Assembly (NCBI GenBank): GCA_002746935.1
Contig: PDRW01000034.1
Span: forward strand, 27,831-91,830
Length of the DNA: 64,000 nt
From: Rhodobacterales bacterium
GTDB taxonomy: Bacteria; Pseudomonadota; Alphaproteobacteria; Rhodobacterales; Rhodobacteraceae
Reading direction: 5' to 3'
In this document: positions 53,737 through 63,210 of the stretch, in pieces
Layout: each line of letters starts with the position of its first letter
How positions within the stretch are numbered: the first letter of the stretch is position 1
Program-made: the position numbers and the translations under genes
The notes under the pieces: generated by a model
Database searches by the model: none
Seen by the model: only the letters and a program-made list of their open reading frames with translations
What the model was told of the DNA's origin: nothing

Positions 53737-55539
53737 TCAAACCGGTGCGCAGGCCTTCTCGAGCCAGGCCCGCGCAGCATCCGACACCCGCGGCCCGATC
53801 TTCGCCAGAACCTCCGCGTGATAGGCGTCGAGCCAGGCCCGTTCGCCCGTGCTCAGCATCTCCGGCAGGATCAACCGCCGGTCGATCGGCACGAAGCACA
53901 GGGTTTCGAAAGCCAGCATCTCGCGGTCGTCGCCACCGTCGAGCGGCTCCGCCTCCACCACGGCGATCAGGTTCTCGATGCGGATGCCGAAGGCCCCGTC
54001 GCGGTAGTAGCCCGGCTCGTTCGACAGGATCATCCCCGGCTCCAGCGGCACCTCGCCCGCCTTGCTGATCCGCTGGGGCCCCTCGTGGACGCTCAGATAG
54101 CTGCCGACCCCATGGCCGGTGCCGTGGTTGAAATCCCGGTGCGCGAGCCACAGCGGATAGCGCGCCAGAGGGTCGAGATCGCGCCCCGCGAGCCCCTTCG
54201 GAAACCGCACCCGGCTGATCGCGATCATCCCCTGCAACACCCGGGTAAAGGCCTCGCGCTCCACCTCGCCGACCGGCCCCACCGGCAGGGTGCGGGTGAT
54301 GTCGGTGGTGCCGTCGTCATATTGCCCGCCCGAATCGAGCACCACCAGATCGCCGCGGGCGAGGCTGCGGTTGCTCTCGCGGGTCACGCGGTAATGCATG
54401 ATCGCGCCGTTGGGGCCGGTCCCGGCGATGGTCTCGAAGCTGATGTCGCGCAGCTGCCCGGAGGCGCGGCGCTGGCTTTCCAGCTCGGTCACCAGGTCGA
54501 TCTCGGTGAGGGTTCCGGCATGGGCGGTGGCATCATACCATGTGAGAAACTCCACCACCGCGGCGCCGTCGCGCAGATGTGCTTCGCGGGCGCCCTCGAG
54601 CTCGACCGCATTCTTGCAGGCCTTGGGCAGGATGCAGGGGTCGGCCCCCCAGTCCACCGCGATCCCCGCGGCCTCCAGCATCCGCGACAGCGCCAGCGGC
54701 GCGGTGGCCTTGTCGATCCGCACCGGCCCTTCAAGCTCCACCAGCGCGGCGTCGAACCGGTCCTCCGGCAACAGACGCACCTCCGGCCCGAAATGCGCCG
54801 CCAGATCGCCCGGCCGCTCCGGCTGGGTGTAGAAATCCACCCTTCCATCGTCATGCAGCAGGGCAAATCCCTGCACCACCGGGATGTGCGGAATGTCGCG
54901 GCCACGTATGTTCAGCAACCACGCGATCGAATCCGACAGCGTCAGCACCGCCGCCCTCTGCCCGGCCGCCACCAGATCGCGGGCCAGCGCCGCGCGCTTG
55001 TTCGCGTGAGCCTCCCCCGCAAATTCAAGCGGTTGCACCGTGATCTCGCCGGAGGGCGGCCGCGGCCGGTTGTCCCAGACCCGGTCGACCAGATTGTCGG
55101 CGGGCACCAGCTCCACGCCGCTGTCCGCCAGCGCGGCCTCAAGCTTTTCGATCTCGCCCGCGGTGTGAAGCCAGGCGTCGAACCCCACCCGCGCGCCACG
55201 CCCGAGCCGGTCGGCGAGCCACGGCCCGGGCTGGATCTCCGGCCAGTTCACCGGGGTGAAGGCCCCGAGGTCCACCTGACCCCGCACCTGATTGCGGTAA
55301 CGCCCGTCGACGAATACCCCCGCCTCCGCCTCGAGCGCGATGCAGAACCCCGCCGAGCCGGTGAACCCGGTGAGCCATGCCAGCCGCTTGTCGCAATCGG
55401 CCACATATTCGCCCTGATGGACATCGGCCCGCGGCACGATGAAGCCTTGCAGCTTCTCCCGCGCCATCTCGGCGCGCAAGGCCGCGAGCCGCGCGGGCCC
55501 TTTCGACGGGTCTGCCGTGGTCTCGAAACTCTGAAACAT
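53737..55539 (-). CDS. M24 family aminopeptidase P (Xaa-Pro aminopeptidase)
   Basis: 600-aa metallo-aminopeptidase cleaving N-terminal Xaa-Pro bonds. It has two N-terminal creatinase-like domains (to about residue 310) and a C-terminal pita-bread domain. Metal ligands are Asp and Asp in VVLDSGGQYDDGTTDITRT, His in NHGTGHGVGSY, Glu in LSNEPGYYRD and the last Glu in AFETLCFVP. Length and three-domain layout match the long cytosolic bacterial form. It stands alone, convergent with the ABC operon. Confidence 0.95.
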   Translation of the reverse strand: MFQSFETTADPSKGPARLAALRAEMAREKLQGFIVPRADVHQGEYVADCDKRLAWLTGFTGSAGFCIALEAEAGVFVDGRYRNQVRGQVDLGAFTPVNWPEIQPGPWLADRLGRGARVGFDAWLHTAGEIEKLEAALADSGVELVPADNLVDRVWDNRPRPPSGEITVQPLEFAGEAHANKRAALARDLVAAGQRAAVLTLSDSIAWLLNIRGRDIPHIPVVQGFALLHDDGRVDFYTQPERPGDLAAHFGPEVRLLPEDRFDAALVELEGPVRIDKATAPLALSRMLEAAGIAVDWGADPCILPKACKNAVELEGAREAHLRDGAAVVEFLTWYDATAHAGTLTEIDLVTELESQRRASGQLRDISFETIAGTGPNGAIMHYRVTRESNRSLARGDLVVLDSGGQYDDGTTDITRTLPVGPVGEVEREAFTRVLQGMIAISRVRFPKGLAGRDLDPLARYPLWLAHRDFNHGTGHGVGSYLSVHEGPQRISKAGEVPLEPGMILSNEPGYYRDGAFGIRIENLIAVVEAEPLDGGDDREMLAFETLCFVPIDRRLILPEMLSTGERAWLDAYHAEVLAKIGPRVSDAARAWLEKACAPV

Positions 55540-55569
55540 GTGCCTCTCCTTCGCAGCCCCGCCTCCCCC

Positions 55570-55617
55570 TTTTCCTCGGGGGAAATACTCCGGGGGGTCC
55601 GGGGGGAGACCCCCCGG
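55570..55617. terminator. Hairpin of the dispersed TTTTCCT..ATACTC element downstream of cobT
   Basis: TTTTCC, AATACTC and the 10-bp stem CCGGGGGGTC/GACCCCCCGG (55590-55617). It lies between the cobT stop and the start of the aminopeptidase gene (both minus strand), so it probably ends cobT transcription. Confidence 0.6.
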
Positions 55618-55632
55618 CGCCTGTTTACCAGA

Positions 55633-57501
55633 TTATCCCGCCTTGCGGATCCCGAACACCCGCGCCCGCGCCCGCGGGTCGGGGTCGAACAGCCCGGCGA
55701 GCTGTTCGGTGATCGCGCCCGCGAGCTGCTCGGCGTCGGTGATCGTCACCGCCCGGTCGTAATAGCGCGTCACGTCATGGCCGATGCCGATGGCGAGCAG
55801 TTCCACCTGACGGCGGCGTTCGACGAGGTCGATCACGTCGCGCAGGTGTTTTTCGAGAAAATTGGCCGGGTTCACGCTGAGGGTCGAATCGTCCACCGGG
55901 GCGCCGTCGGAAATCACCATCAGGATCTTGCGCGCCTCCGGCCGGGCCACCAGACGCCGGTGCGCCCATTCCAGCGCCTCGCCGTCGATGTTTTCCTTCA
56001 ACAGCCCCTCCTTCATCATCAACCCGAGGTTCGCGCGGGTCCGGCGCATCGGCGCGTCGGCGGACTTGTAGATGATATGGCGCAGATCGTTGAGCCGGCC
56101 CGGGGTTTGCGGGCGGCCTTCGGAGAGCCAGCGTTCACGGGCGCTGCCGCCCTTCCAGGCGCGTGTGGTGAAGCCGAGGATCTCGGCCTTCACGTCGACA
56201 CGCTCCAGCGTGCGCGCCAGCACATCCGCGGTGATCGCGGCAATGGAGATCGGGCGGCCGCGCATCGAGCCGGAATTGTCGATCAAGAGCGTCACCACGG
56301 TGTCGCGGAACTCGGTGTCCTTCTCGATCTTGAAGCTCAGCGGCGTGGTCGGGTTCGCCACCACCCGCGCCAGCCGCCCGGCGTCGAGAATGCCTTCCTC
56401 GCGGTCGAATTCCCAGGAGCGGTTCTGCTGTGCCTGCAACCGGCGCTGGAGCTTGTTGGCCAGCCGCGACACCGCGCCCTTGAGCGGTTCGAGCTGCTGG
56501 TCGAGATATTTGCGCAGCCGTTCGAGCTCGGCGGGGTCGGCGAGCTCTTCGGCGCAGATTTCCTCGTCATTGGTGGTGTCGAAGATGGTGTAATTCGGGT
56601 CGGCCTCCGAAGGCGGCGGGGGCGCGGGGAGTTCGGCATCGGGCGCGGCTTCGGGCAGATCGGCCTCTTCGTCCGATTCGCTCTCGGCGAGATCGTCCAT
56701 GGTGACCCTGGCTTCGGCCTGATCCTGCTGCTCGTCCCGGGCCTGTTCGGCCTCGGCCTCCATGTCGTCGGCGCTGTCGGCGCCATCGTCCTGCTGGTCC
56801 TGTTCCTGCTCTTCGGGTTCGGCCTCCTGGTCTTCGGCCTCGTCGGCGGCGTCCGGGTCGTCGCCGAGCTGGTCGCCATAGCCGAGATCGGCGATCACCT
56901 GGCGGGCGAGACGGGCGAAGGCGGCCTGATCGGCGAGGGCGTTGCTCGCACGGGCGAAGGTGGCGCCGGCCTGGGTCTCGATGAAGCCGCGCCAGAGGGC
57001 GAGCAGATTGTCGGCCCCGGCGGGCGCCGGCCGGCCGGAGACGGTTTCGCGCAGAAACAATGCCGCGGCCTCGGCGAGCGGCGCCTCTTCGGTGGAGGTC
57101 ATCCTGTCCCAGCCGCGTTTGGTGGCCTCGTCGGCGATCTTGTGGTCGATATTGGAGGCAGTGCCCGGCATCAGCCTGGCCCCCACCGCCTCGCAGCGTG
57201 CCCGTTCCATCGCGTCGTAGAGCGCCAGCGCGGTGTCGCCGGCGGGGGCGAAACGGGCGTGGGTTGCGGCATCGTGGTGCTTGTGGCGCAGCGCCAGCGC
57301 GTCGGCAACACCGCGCGCCAGCAGCACCTCGTCGCGCGCCATGCGCCGGGTGATCTGCGGCAGACGCAGGGTTTCGCCCGACAGGCCGGACGGGTCGACC
57401 GTATAGGTGACGCTCAACTCGCGGTCGTCGGCGATCACCCGTGTCGCCTCGGCCAGGGCCTTCTTGAACGGGTCGGCGGGGTTGTCGGCGGCTTTGCTCA
57501 T
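55633..57501 (-). CDS. cobT: Cobaltochelatase subunit CobT
   Basis: Partner of CobS in the aerobic cobalt chelatase, 622 aa. N-terminal helical domain (to about 210), a strongly acidic Glu/Asp/Gln-rich linker (about 213-290, e.g. [18 protein letters not shown]), and a C-terminal von Willebrand factor A domain with the metal-ion site [15 protein letters not shown]. The ATG at 57501 gives [12 protein letters not shown], the known start; the frame running further upstream reads through a gene remnant. It is not next to cobS, as it often is in relatives, and no cobN is in the window. Confidence 0.96.
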   Translation of the reverse strand: MSKAADNPADPFKKALAEATRVIADDRELSVTYTVDPSGLSGETLRLPQITRRMARDEVLLARGVADALALRHKHHDAATHARFAPAGDTALALYDAMERARCEAVGARLMPGTASNIDHKIADEATKRGWDRMTSTEEAPLAEAAALFLRETVSGRPAPAGADNLLALWRGFIETQAGATFARASNALADQAAFARLARQVIADLGYGDQLGDDPDAADEAEDQEAEPEEQEQDQQDDGADSADDMEAEAEQARDEQQDQAEARVTMDDLAESESDEEADLPEAAPDAELPAPPPPSEADPNYTIFDTTNDEEICAEELADPAELERLRKYLDQQLEPLKGAVSRLANKLQRRLQAQQNRSWEFDREEGILDAGRLARVVANPTTPLSFKIEKDTEFRDTVVTLLIDNSGSMRGRPISIAAITADVLARTLERVDVKAEILGFTTRAWKGGSARERWLSEGRPQTPGRLNDLRHIIYKSADAPMRRTRANLGLMMKEGLLKENIDGEALEWAHRRLVARPEARKILMVISDGAPVDDSTLSVNPANFLEKHLRDVIDLVERRRQVELLAIGIGHDVTRYYDRAVTITDAEQLAGAITEQLAGLFDPDPRARARVFGIRKAG

Positions 57502-57962
57502 GGGCGTGAAGATGGGCGAAACCCAAGGGAAGGGCAAGCGGGCCCGGCATTCCCGGCATGAAACGGTGCAAACAGGATGCTGCTGCCGATCAGCCCCGCC
57601 AGAAGGCCGGATTTCACGCTGATTTCGGGCAGAAGAAAACCGCGAAACGCCACTTCTTCGCTCAGACCCTGCACGAAGAACAGGCCGAAAATGGCGAGCC
57701 ACATGCCCCAGGCTAAGCTCTGATCGTTCAGCGACACGGCCTGGGTGCCCGGAAGCACGCCCACCAGCACGCAAAAGGAAACCATCGCCAGCCCGATGAC
57801 GATCCCCTTGCCGTAATGCGCCAGCAGGTTTTGCACCGAAAACCCAGGACTGCCAAAGGCATGCCCAAGCAGAAACCGCGCCCTTGGCAGCACCACCAAC
57901 AGGCTGAAGCGATCCGCCGGTGAGTCCATCCCCGATCGCCTGGAGACTGGCGATCGCCGCAA
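57498..57962 (-). pseudogene. CPBP-family intramembrane protease remnant
   Basis: 154-aa frame with membrane helices and the CPBP motifs: the first, EEVAFRGF, near residue 100, and the second FAPFHAGN. Intact family members are about 220-300 aa with further helices on both sides. Here the C-terminal helices after the second motif are missing where cobT begins (ATGA overlap), and hydrophobic sequence that fits an N-terminal helix ([14 protein letters not shown]) lies in a different frame just upstream (about 57940-57996). A truncated and frameshifted gene is therefore most likely, though a short functional product cannot be excluded. Confidence 0.6.
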
Positions 57963-58099
57963 TGCCGGCGAACAGCCCGGCGATGCGGCACGGCACGGTC
58001 AGGCCCGGCCCCGGGGCGCGGGTGCCGTGGTCAGCCGGTCCAGCGCCCGGGTCAGGGGCCTGACGTCATCGCCTTGGGGGCTGTCCGGCGTGTTTCGCC

Positions 58100-59311
58100 T
58101 TACCCTGCCGGAATGCCGAACACCGCGACAGCCAGTGCCACGGCTCCCAGCCCTCCGAACCAGACTGCGCGGCGGTCCTCCCCGCGGTGGCGGGCCATCA
58201 TCATCGCCACCCCGCATTGCAGGGCGTAGAACAGCGCAAAGGCGCGGCTCGCCAGGGCCACGATCGACACCACATCCGTGCCCCAGATCACCATCACCGC
58301 CACCGCGCCGATCAGCAGATAGGCGTGTTTGGGGGTGACGTGCTTATGGGTGGTGTCGCTCACCAGCCCGCTGGCGCCGATACTGTCGGCCACCGAGGCG
58401 CTGAACTGGCTGGCCACCGCGCCCGCCGTGACAACATAGGGCAGCCAGGGCGACACGCGGCCGATCACGTCGATGAACCCGGCCACGTCGGCCTCGGAGG
58501 TGAAGAACGGAAACAGCGGCACCATCAGCACGAAGAACACCACATAGACGACGGTCGAGGTGATCTGGGCGCGGCGCATGGCCCTGATCCGCTGGTCCGC
58601 ACCATACATCTGCCCCATGAAGCGTGTGGTCTCGAAGCCCTGCACGATGATCACCAGCCCCATCAGGAAGCGGATCGTGTCCCAGTCGAAGCTGTGGCTT
58701 TCGTGAGCCGCCGCACTCCAGCTATAGTCGGCAGGCAGCGCCACGCCGAAGATCATCAGCGCCACCAGAAGCGCCGCAATCGCCGCGAGGTTGGCGCTGA
58801 CGGTGAACTCCTCGGCCCGCTCGACGCCCCCCAGACCCTTTGTCGCCCCAACCCCGCAGATGCCCGTGATCATCACCGTCGCAATCACCTTGCCCAGCAG
58901 CGGGTCGTCCCAGCCGACCAGCTTGAGCCCGAAGGCCGACAGCAGCACGAGGTAGTAGGCGACCGAGATGAAATAGGCCCCGATCAGCACCATATGCGAG
59001 GTGGTCTCGATGGATTTGACCGTGTGCCCGGCCTCGGCCTCTTCCAGTACCGGCTCGGCATGGGCGATGTTGTAGCGGATCGCCCCGCCAAAGAGATAGG
59101 CCAGCGCCGTCAGCCCGACCACCGCCGCCACGGCCCAGACCCCCAGCGCACTGGCCAGGAGCGGCACCGACACCAGAAACCCGCTGCCGATGATCGAGGC
59201 CAGCGGCGTGACCATCGCCGACCAGCCCCTGTTGCGGCGCACCCGCCCGCTGATCAGGATCGCAAAGGCAACAACCAGAACGGCGACAATGACGAAATCC
59301 AGCGTGTTCAT
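58100..59311 (-). CDS. Integral membrane transporter, APC-superfamily-like
   Basis: 403 aa with about ten to eleven hydrophobic helices. The glycine-rich stretch SIIGSGFLVSVPLL near the N-terminus resembles the unwound first helix of APC/LeuT-fold transporters. Substrate unknown. The ATG at 59311 has AAGGAGG about 8 bases before it and overlaps the mechanosensitive channel stop by 4 bases; the longer frame to 59563 is out of context. Last gene of the cls-mscS-transporter operon. Confidence 0.82.
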   Translation of the reverse strand: MNTLDFVIVAVLVVAFAILISGRVRRNRGWSAMVTPLASIIGSGFLVSVPLLASALGVWAVAAVVGLTALAYLFGGAIRYNIAHAEPVLEEAEAGHTVKSIETTSHMVLIGAYFISVAYYLVLLSAFGLKLVGWDDPLLGKVIATVMITGICGVGATKGLGGVERAEEFTVSANLAAIAALLVALMIFGVALPADYSWSAAAHESHSFDWDTIRFLMGLVIIVQGFETTRFMGQMYGADQRIRAMRRAQITSTVVYVVFFVLMVPLFPFFTSEADVAGFIDVIGRVSPWLPYVVTAGAVASQFSASVADSIGASGLVSDTTHKHVTPKHAYLLIGAVAVMVIWGTDVVSIVALASRAFALFYALQCGVAMMMARHRGEDRRAVWFGGLGAVALAVAVFGIPAG

Positions 59312-60438
59312 CCTGCGGCCTCCTTGAGGGGGGTGACATCTTCGGGCGGGTCGATCTGTGTCAGGTAGACCGAACGCGACGGGAAGGCAAAGCCGGAGCC
59401 TGCGCCCTGCACGATCGGGATCAGCGCGAGGGCGAAATCTTCCTTGATTTTCAACCACTCCTCCCAGACGGTGGTTTTGGTGAAGCAGTAGATCATCAGG
59501 TTGATCGCGCTTTCCCCGAAACTGTCGATGCGCACGAACAGGGTGGCTTCCGGCGGCAGGCAAAAGCGTCCGTCCTCGCGCAGCCAGGTTTCAACCCCGG
59601 CGCGGATCTGCTCCAGCGCCTCGGGGGGCGTGGCGTAATCCAGCCCGACGGTCCAGTAAATCCGGCGGTAGGTCATGCGCGAAAAATTGGTCATGGCGTT
59701 GTCGGACAGGGCGGAATTGGGCACATAAACCGGGCTGAGATCGAAACGGCGGATGCGGGTCGAGCGGAAGTCGATCTGTTCGACCGTGCCTTCGACCACC
59801 CCGTCGACCTTGATCCATTCGCCCGGCGTGAAGCGCTTTTCGGTCATGATCAGCAGGCCGGAAATCAGGTTGGTGAACAGATCCTTCGCCGCGAGGCCGA
59901 CCGCGATGCCGAACACGCCGAGGCTGCCGATCAGCGGCGCCACGGGAACGCCCCAGACGTCGAGGATAATCGCGCCGCCGGAGAGCAGCACCAGCACCCA
60001 GATGGCCATGCTGATCCAGTGCTGCACCGAGGTTTGCAGCCCGAAATCGAGCTTTTCCCAGATCGCTTCGCTGCGCGCCGCCAGCCGCGCCAGCCCCCAG
60101 AACAGCAAGGCAATCACCCCGGTTTTCACCAGCCTGCCCGCCAGTTCCGAGGCGCTGCCGCTCAGGTGTAGAATATGCAGTGCCACATACAGCCCGACGA
60201 TCAGCGGCAACAGGCGCAGCGGCGGCACGATCGCATCCACCAAAGCCTTGCCGACGGCCCCGCGATGTTCCTTGCCACGCCGCGCCAGCCAGTTGGCCAC
60301 GGGCCGCACCATCCAGAACAGCAGCAGCGAGGCCAGCATGACGAGGGTCGCATTGATGTAGTTCCCCCATGTCGCCCCGAAAGGCGCCGGACCGAACAGG
60401 GTTTCAAGTTCGGACGCAAACGTGTTCAGCAACTGCAT
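59308..60438 (-). CDS. MscS-family mechanosensitive ion channel
   Basis: Small-conductance mechanosensitive channel that protects against hypo-osmotic shock, 376 aa. N-terminal helices span about 25-160. The pore-lining helix is GSLGVFGIAVGLAAKDLFTN. The beta domain has GEWIKVDGVVEGTVEQIDFRS and ending VYVPNSALSDN. The C-terminal alpha-beta domain follows. It lies between a cardiolipin synthase gene (6-base gap upstream) and a transporter gene (ATGA overlap), a grouping that suggests a membrane-stress response. Confidence 0.94.
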   Translation of the reverse strand: MQLLNTFASELETLFGPAPFGATWGNYINATLVMLASLLLFWMVRPVANWLARRGKEHRGAVGKALVDAIVPPLRLLPLIVGLYVALHILHLSGSASELAGRLVKTGVIALLFWGLARLAARSEAIWEKLDFGLQTSVQHWISMAIWVLVLLSGGAIILDVWGVPVAPLIGSLGVFGIAVGLAAKDLFTNLISGLLIMTEKRFTPGEWIKVDGVVEGTVEQIDFRSTRIRRFDLSPVYVPNSALSDNAMTNFSRMTYRRIYWTVGLDYATPPEALEQIRAGVETWLREDGRFCLPPEATLFVRIDSFGESAINLMIYCFTKTTVWEEWLKIKEDFALALIPIVQGAGSGFAFPSRSVYLTQIDPPEDVTPLKEAAG

Positions 60439-60444
60439 ATTCCC

Positions 60445-61872
60445 TCACAAGACCGGGCCGATGGTAGCGATGACGTTGTTCCAGATGCGCCGGAGGTAAG
60501 ACCAGCCGCGCACGTCTTCCAGCGTCACTCTCCGGGCGCTGGCGATATAGTCCGCCTGCCGGGCCCGGATCGCTTCGGTGGTCTCCGTATCCTGCAACAG
60601 GATGTTGTTTTCGTAATTCAGATCAAAACTGCGCAGGTCGAGATTGGTGGAGCCGATCAGGCTGAGCCTGCCGTCCACCGTCAGGGTCTTGGCGTGGAGC
60701 AAACCGCCCTCGAACTCGTGAATCTCACACCCCGCCTCCAGAAGCCTGCGGTAGTAGCTGCGGCTGGCGGCGGCAACGATCCAGCTGTCGTTGCGCGCCG
60801 GAAAGATCAGCGTGACCTTCACGCCCCGCAGCGCCGCAGCGCAGAGCGATTCCAGCACCGTCGCGTCGGGCACGAAATAGGGGGTGGACAGGGTCAGGTC
60901 GCGGGCGGCACAGGCGATCAGAGTGGCAAAAAGCTGCGGCGTGGCGCCCTTGCGCTCGGTCGGACCATCGCCCATCACCTGCGCCGGGAAACCGCCCCCG
61001 GCGGGCTGCTCGGGCAGCGGGATCACATCGAGGCTCTCGCCGGTCGCCTGCATCCAGTCGCTGGCAAACAGGATCTGGTTTTGCGTCACCACCGGGCCGG
61101 TGAAGCGCAGCATGATGTCCACCCAGGGGGCGAATTTCGGCTTCACGCGAAATTCCGGGTCGGCCGAGTTCTGACTGCCGCACCAGGTGACCCGCCCATC
61201 CACCACGGTGATCTTGCGGTGGTTGCGCAGGTCGATCCGGCTGGTCAGGAGGGTGCGCAGCAGGTTGTCGAGCGGCAGCGCCACGGCCAGTTGCACCCCC
61301 GCCGTCTCCATCCGTTTCCAAAGGTCGGATTTCAGCAACGCCCGCGAGCCCAGCCCGTCGGCCATGGCGCGGCAGCTCACGCCGCGTTCTGCCGCGCGGA
61401 TCAGCGCCTCGGCCAGCGCGGTGCCGGTCGTGTCGGTCAGCCAGATGTAATACAGCACATGCACATGGTCGGTGGCCGCATCAATGTCGGCCACCAGCCG
61501 CTCAAGCGTTTCACTGGCGTCCGCCATCAGCTCCGCCCGGTTGCCGGTGACCGGATGAAAGCCGTTGATCGACGCGGCATAGCGCGAGGCCGGGCGGAAA
61601 TGCGGGTCCATCATGTCGTGATCCCCGCTGCCCATGAGCTGCACCGCCCTGGCGCGGATTTCGGCAAACACCTCATCATGGCGCTTGTCGGCCTTGTGGC
61701 CGAGGTCGATCTCGCCAAACAGGAAATAGACCACGCTGCCAAGAAAGGGCAGCACGTTCAGCACGATGAACCATGCCAGCCGGGCCGGAGGCGACAGGTC
61801 GTCGCGGATCAGGATGCGCAGGGTAAAGCCCAGCACCAGAAGGAAATGCCCAAGGGCGATCAGGAAAAGCAC
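60445..61872 (-). CDS. cls: Cardiolipin synthase
   Basis: Phospholipase D-family enzyme forming cardiolipin from two phosphatidylglycerol molecules, 475 aa, inner membrane. It has two N-terminal helices (FLIALGHFLLVLGFTL; IVLNVLPFLGSVVYFLFG). Both HKD motifs are intact: HRKITVVDG near residue 215 and HAKTLTVDG near 395. First gene of the operon with an MscS channel and a transporter. Confidence 0.95.
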   Translation of the reverse strand: MLFLIALGHFLLVLGFTLRILIRDDLSPPARLAWFIVLNVLPFLGSVVYFLFGEIDLGHKADKRHDEVFAEIRARAVQLMGSGDHDMMDPHFRPASRYAASINGFHPVTGNRAELMADASETLERLVADIDAATDHVHVLYYIWLTDTTGTALAEALIRAAERGVSCRAMADGLGSRALLKSDLWKRMETAGVQLAVALPLDNLLRTLLTSRIDLRNHRKITVVDGRVTWCGSQNSADPEFRVKPKFAPWVDIMLRFTGPVVTQNQILFASDWMQATGESLDVIPLPEQPAGGGFPAQVMGDGPTERKGATPQLFATLIACAARDLTLSTPYFVPDATVLESLCAAALRGVKVTLIFPARNDSWIVAAASRSYYRRLLEAGCEIHEFEGGLLHAKTLTVDGRLSLIGSTNLDLRSFDLNYENNILLQDTETTEAIRARQADYIASARRVTLEDVRGWSYLRRIWNNVIATIGPVL

Positions 61873-62039
61873 GGGATATCCTCTCTCGCGCCAAACACGG
61901 CGTCGTCACATTCCAGCACCACGGGCAGGTGACCGGATGCCCGCGCGGCAAGGGGGAATGAAGCACATGAGATGTGAAAGTGTCGAGGCCCGCAACGATA
62001 AACCGGCCCGGCATTGCAACGCGGCGTGAGGCACGAAAC

Positions 62040-62457
62040 TGAACCGCGTCGGGTTTGCCGGAGCCGATCTGCAAACACCTGCCGATTGCCCCGTCCATGT
62101 TCCACGATCACATGGCCATGCGGGCGAACCCTGACCTGCTGTCGGATCGGGCCAGGCGCGACAAGGTCTGTGGCGTTCGCAAGGTCTGGCACCAGATGAA
62201 GCGGGAAGGTTTCGATGTCGCCAGATGCGCCGCGTGACGCGGCTGATGACGGATTCGGGCCTGTAGGGTGGGATCCGTGGCAAGAAAGCCAGGACAACGA
62301 TAGCTGACAAGGCGCAGCCATGCCCGCTCGGCAAGGTGAACCCATCGGAAACATCCCGCCAGCAGAGGCCGAGGCAAACCACCACGCAACTCTGGAAACC
62401 CAGACCATGGCGGCGTAACTTGAAGCAACCAGCCTCCGGCAAACCCGGCGCGGTTCA
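62040..62457 (+). mobile_element. Internally deleted IS3-family element remnant with both terminal repeats
   Basis: Ends TGAACCGCGTCGGGTTTGCC (62040) and the inverted counterpart CTCCGGCAAACCCGGCGCGG (62434-62453, ending TTCA at 62457) match over 24 bases with one mismatch. Between them are pieces of orfB in different frames: PICKHLPIAPS and DLLSDRARRDK..YGVRKVW-like (here VCGVRKVWHQMKREGFDVAR, 62058-62237), then GIRGKKARTTIADKAQ with an in-frame stop (to about 62335), then PIGNIPPAEAEANHHATLE ending TAA at 62418. orfA and most of orfB, with the catalytic DDE region, are gone. No clear target duplication flanks the ends. Confidence 0.8.
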
Positions 62458-62587
62458 GTCGGATCGTCAAAGGCCTGGTCACAAGGGATCGTGTTATAGT
62501 GAGATCGGCCACCGTCTTCGCATGAGGCCTGAACGGATACAGAGCGGCATCAGAGCCCTCTACGACAAGCATGGGACAGCGAGGACG

Positions 62588-63118
62588 ATGAACGATTGCA
62601 TAGGGATTGATATTTCCAAAAGCACTTTGGACTGCCACCGGTTGAGCGACGGGGCGTTTGACACGTTCGCCAACACCAAAACCGGGTTTGCGCAGCCGCG
62701 CCGCTGGATTGGAGCGACCGCACCGGCGCGCGTGATCTACGAGGCAACCGGCCCCTATCATGGCGCGTTTGAACGCAGGCTCGCCGGGCATCTGCCTTTG
62801 GTCAAGGTCAACCCGTTGCAAGCCCGCCGCTTTGCCCAGGCGCTCGGAACGCGTGCCAGTGATGAAGGCGCTTTGGCCCATGACATCCTGTGCCCGATCC
62901 CCGGCATCGGTGAACCGACCGCCGCCGCCATTTTGATCGAATGCCCCGAAACCGGGACGCTCGGGCGCAAACAGATCGCCAGCCTTGCAGGCCTCGCCCC
63001 GATGACCCGGCAATCGGGCCAATGGCGCGGGCAGGCGTTCATCCAGGGCGGGCGTAAATTCCTGCGCGATGCGCTCTGCATGCCGGCATTGGTCGCATGG
63101 TCACCAAAACGGGCTTGA
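62588..63118 (+). pseudogene. IS110-family transposase, internally deleted
   Basis: 176-aa frame. The N-terminus MNDCIGIDISKSTLDCHRL and VIYEATGPYHGAFE is the DEDD domain start of IS110. After RFAQALGTRASDEGALAHD the sequence jumps to DILCPIPGIGEPTAAAIL, the C-terminal Transposase_20 domain (GLAPMTRQSGQWRG). Intact members are about 300-350 aa, so roughly half is missing, including part of the catalytic domain. Lies directly after the IS3 remnant. Confidence 0.85.
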
Positions 63119-63162
63119 GAAAGACGGATACTGTAACCTGAGGGCGAAGAAGCACAAGGCAA

Positions 63163-63188
63163 AACAGGCGGTCCGAGGACCGTCTGTT
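63163..63188 (-). terminator. Rho-independent terminator of the FecCD-type gene
   Basis: On the minus strand the stem AACAGACGGTCC/GGACCGCCTGTT (one G-T-type mismatch, 2-base loop) is followed by TTGCC, so the stem ends in a T-rich stretch TTTT. It is 22 bases after the permease stop. Confidence 0.75.
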
Positions 63189-63210
63189 CGTGCGGGGGGC
63201 GGCCCCAAGG

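Noticed and set aside
62040-62460. Target site duplication of the IS3 remnant
   Set aside because: The three to four bases outside the two ends (AAC and GTC) do not match; duplication absent or lost.
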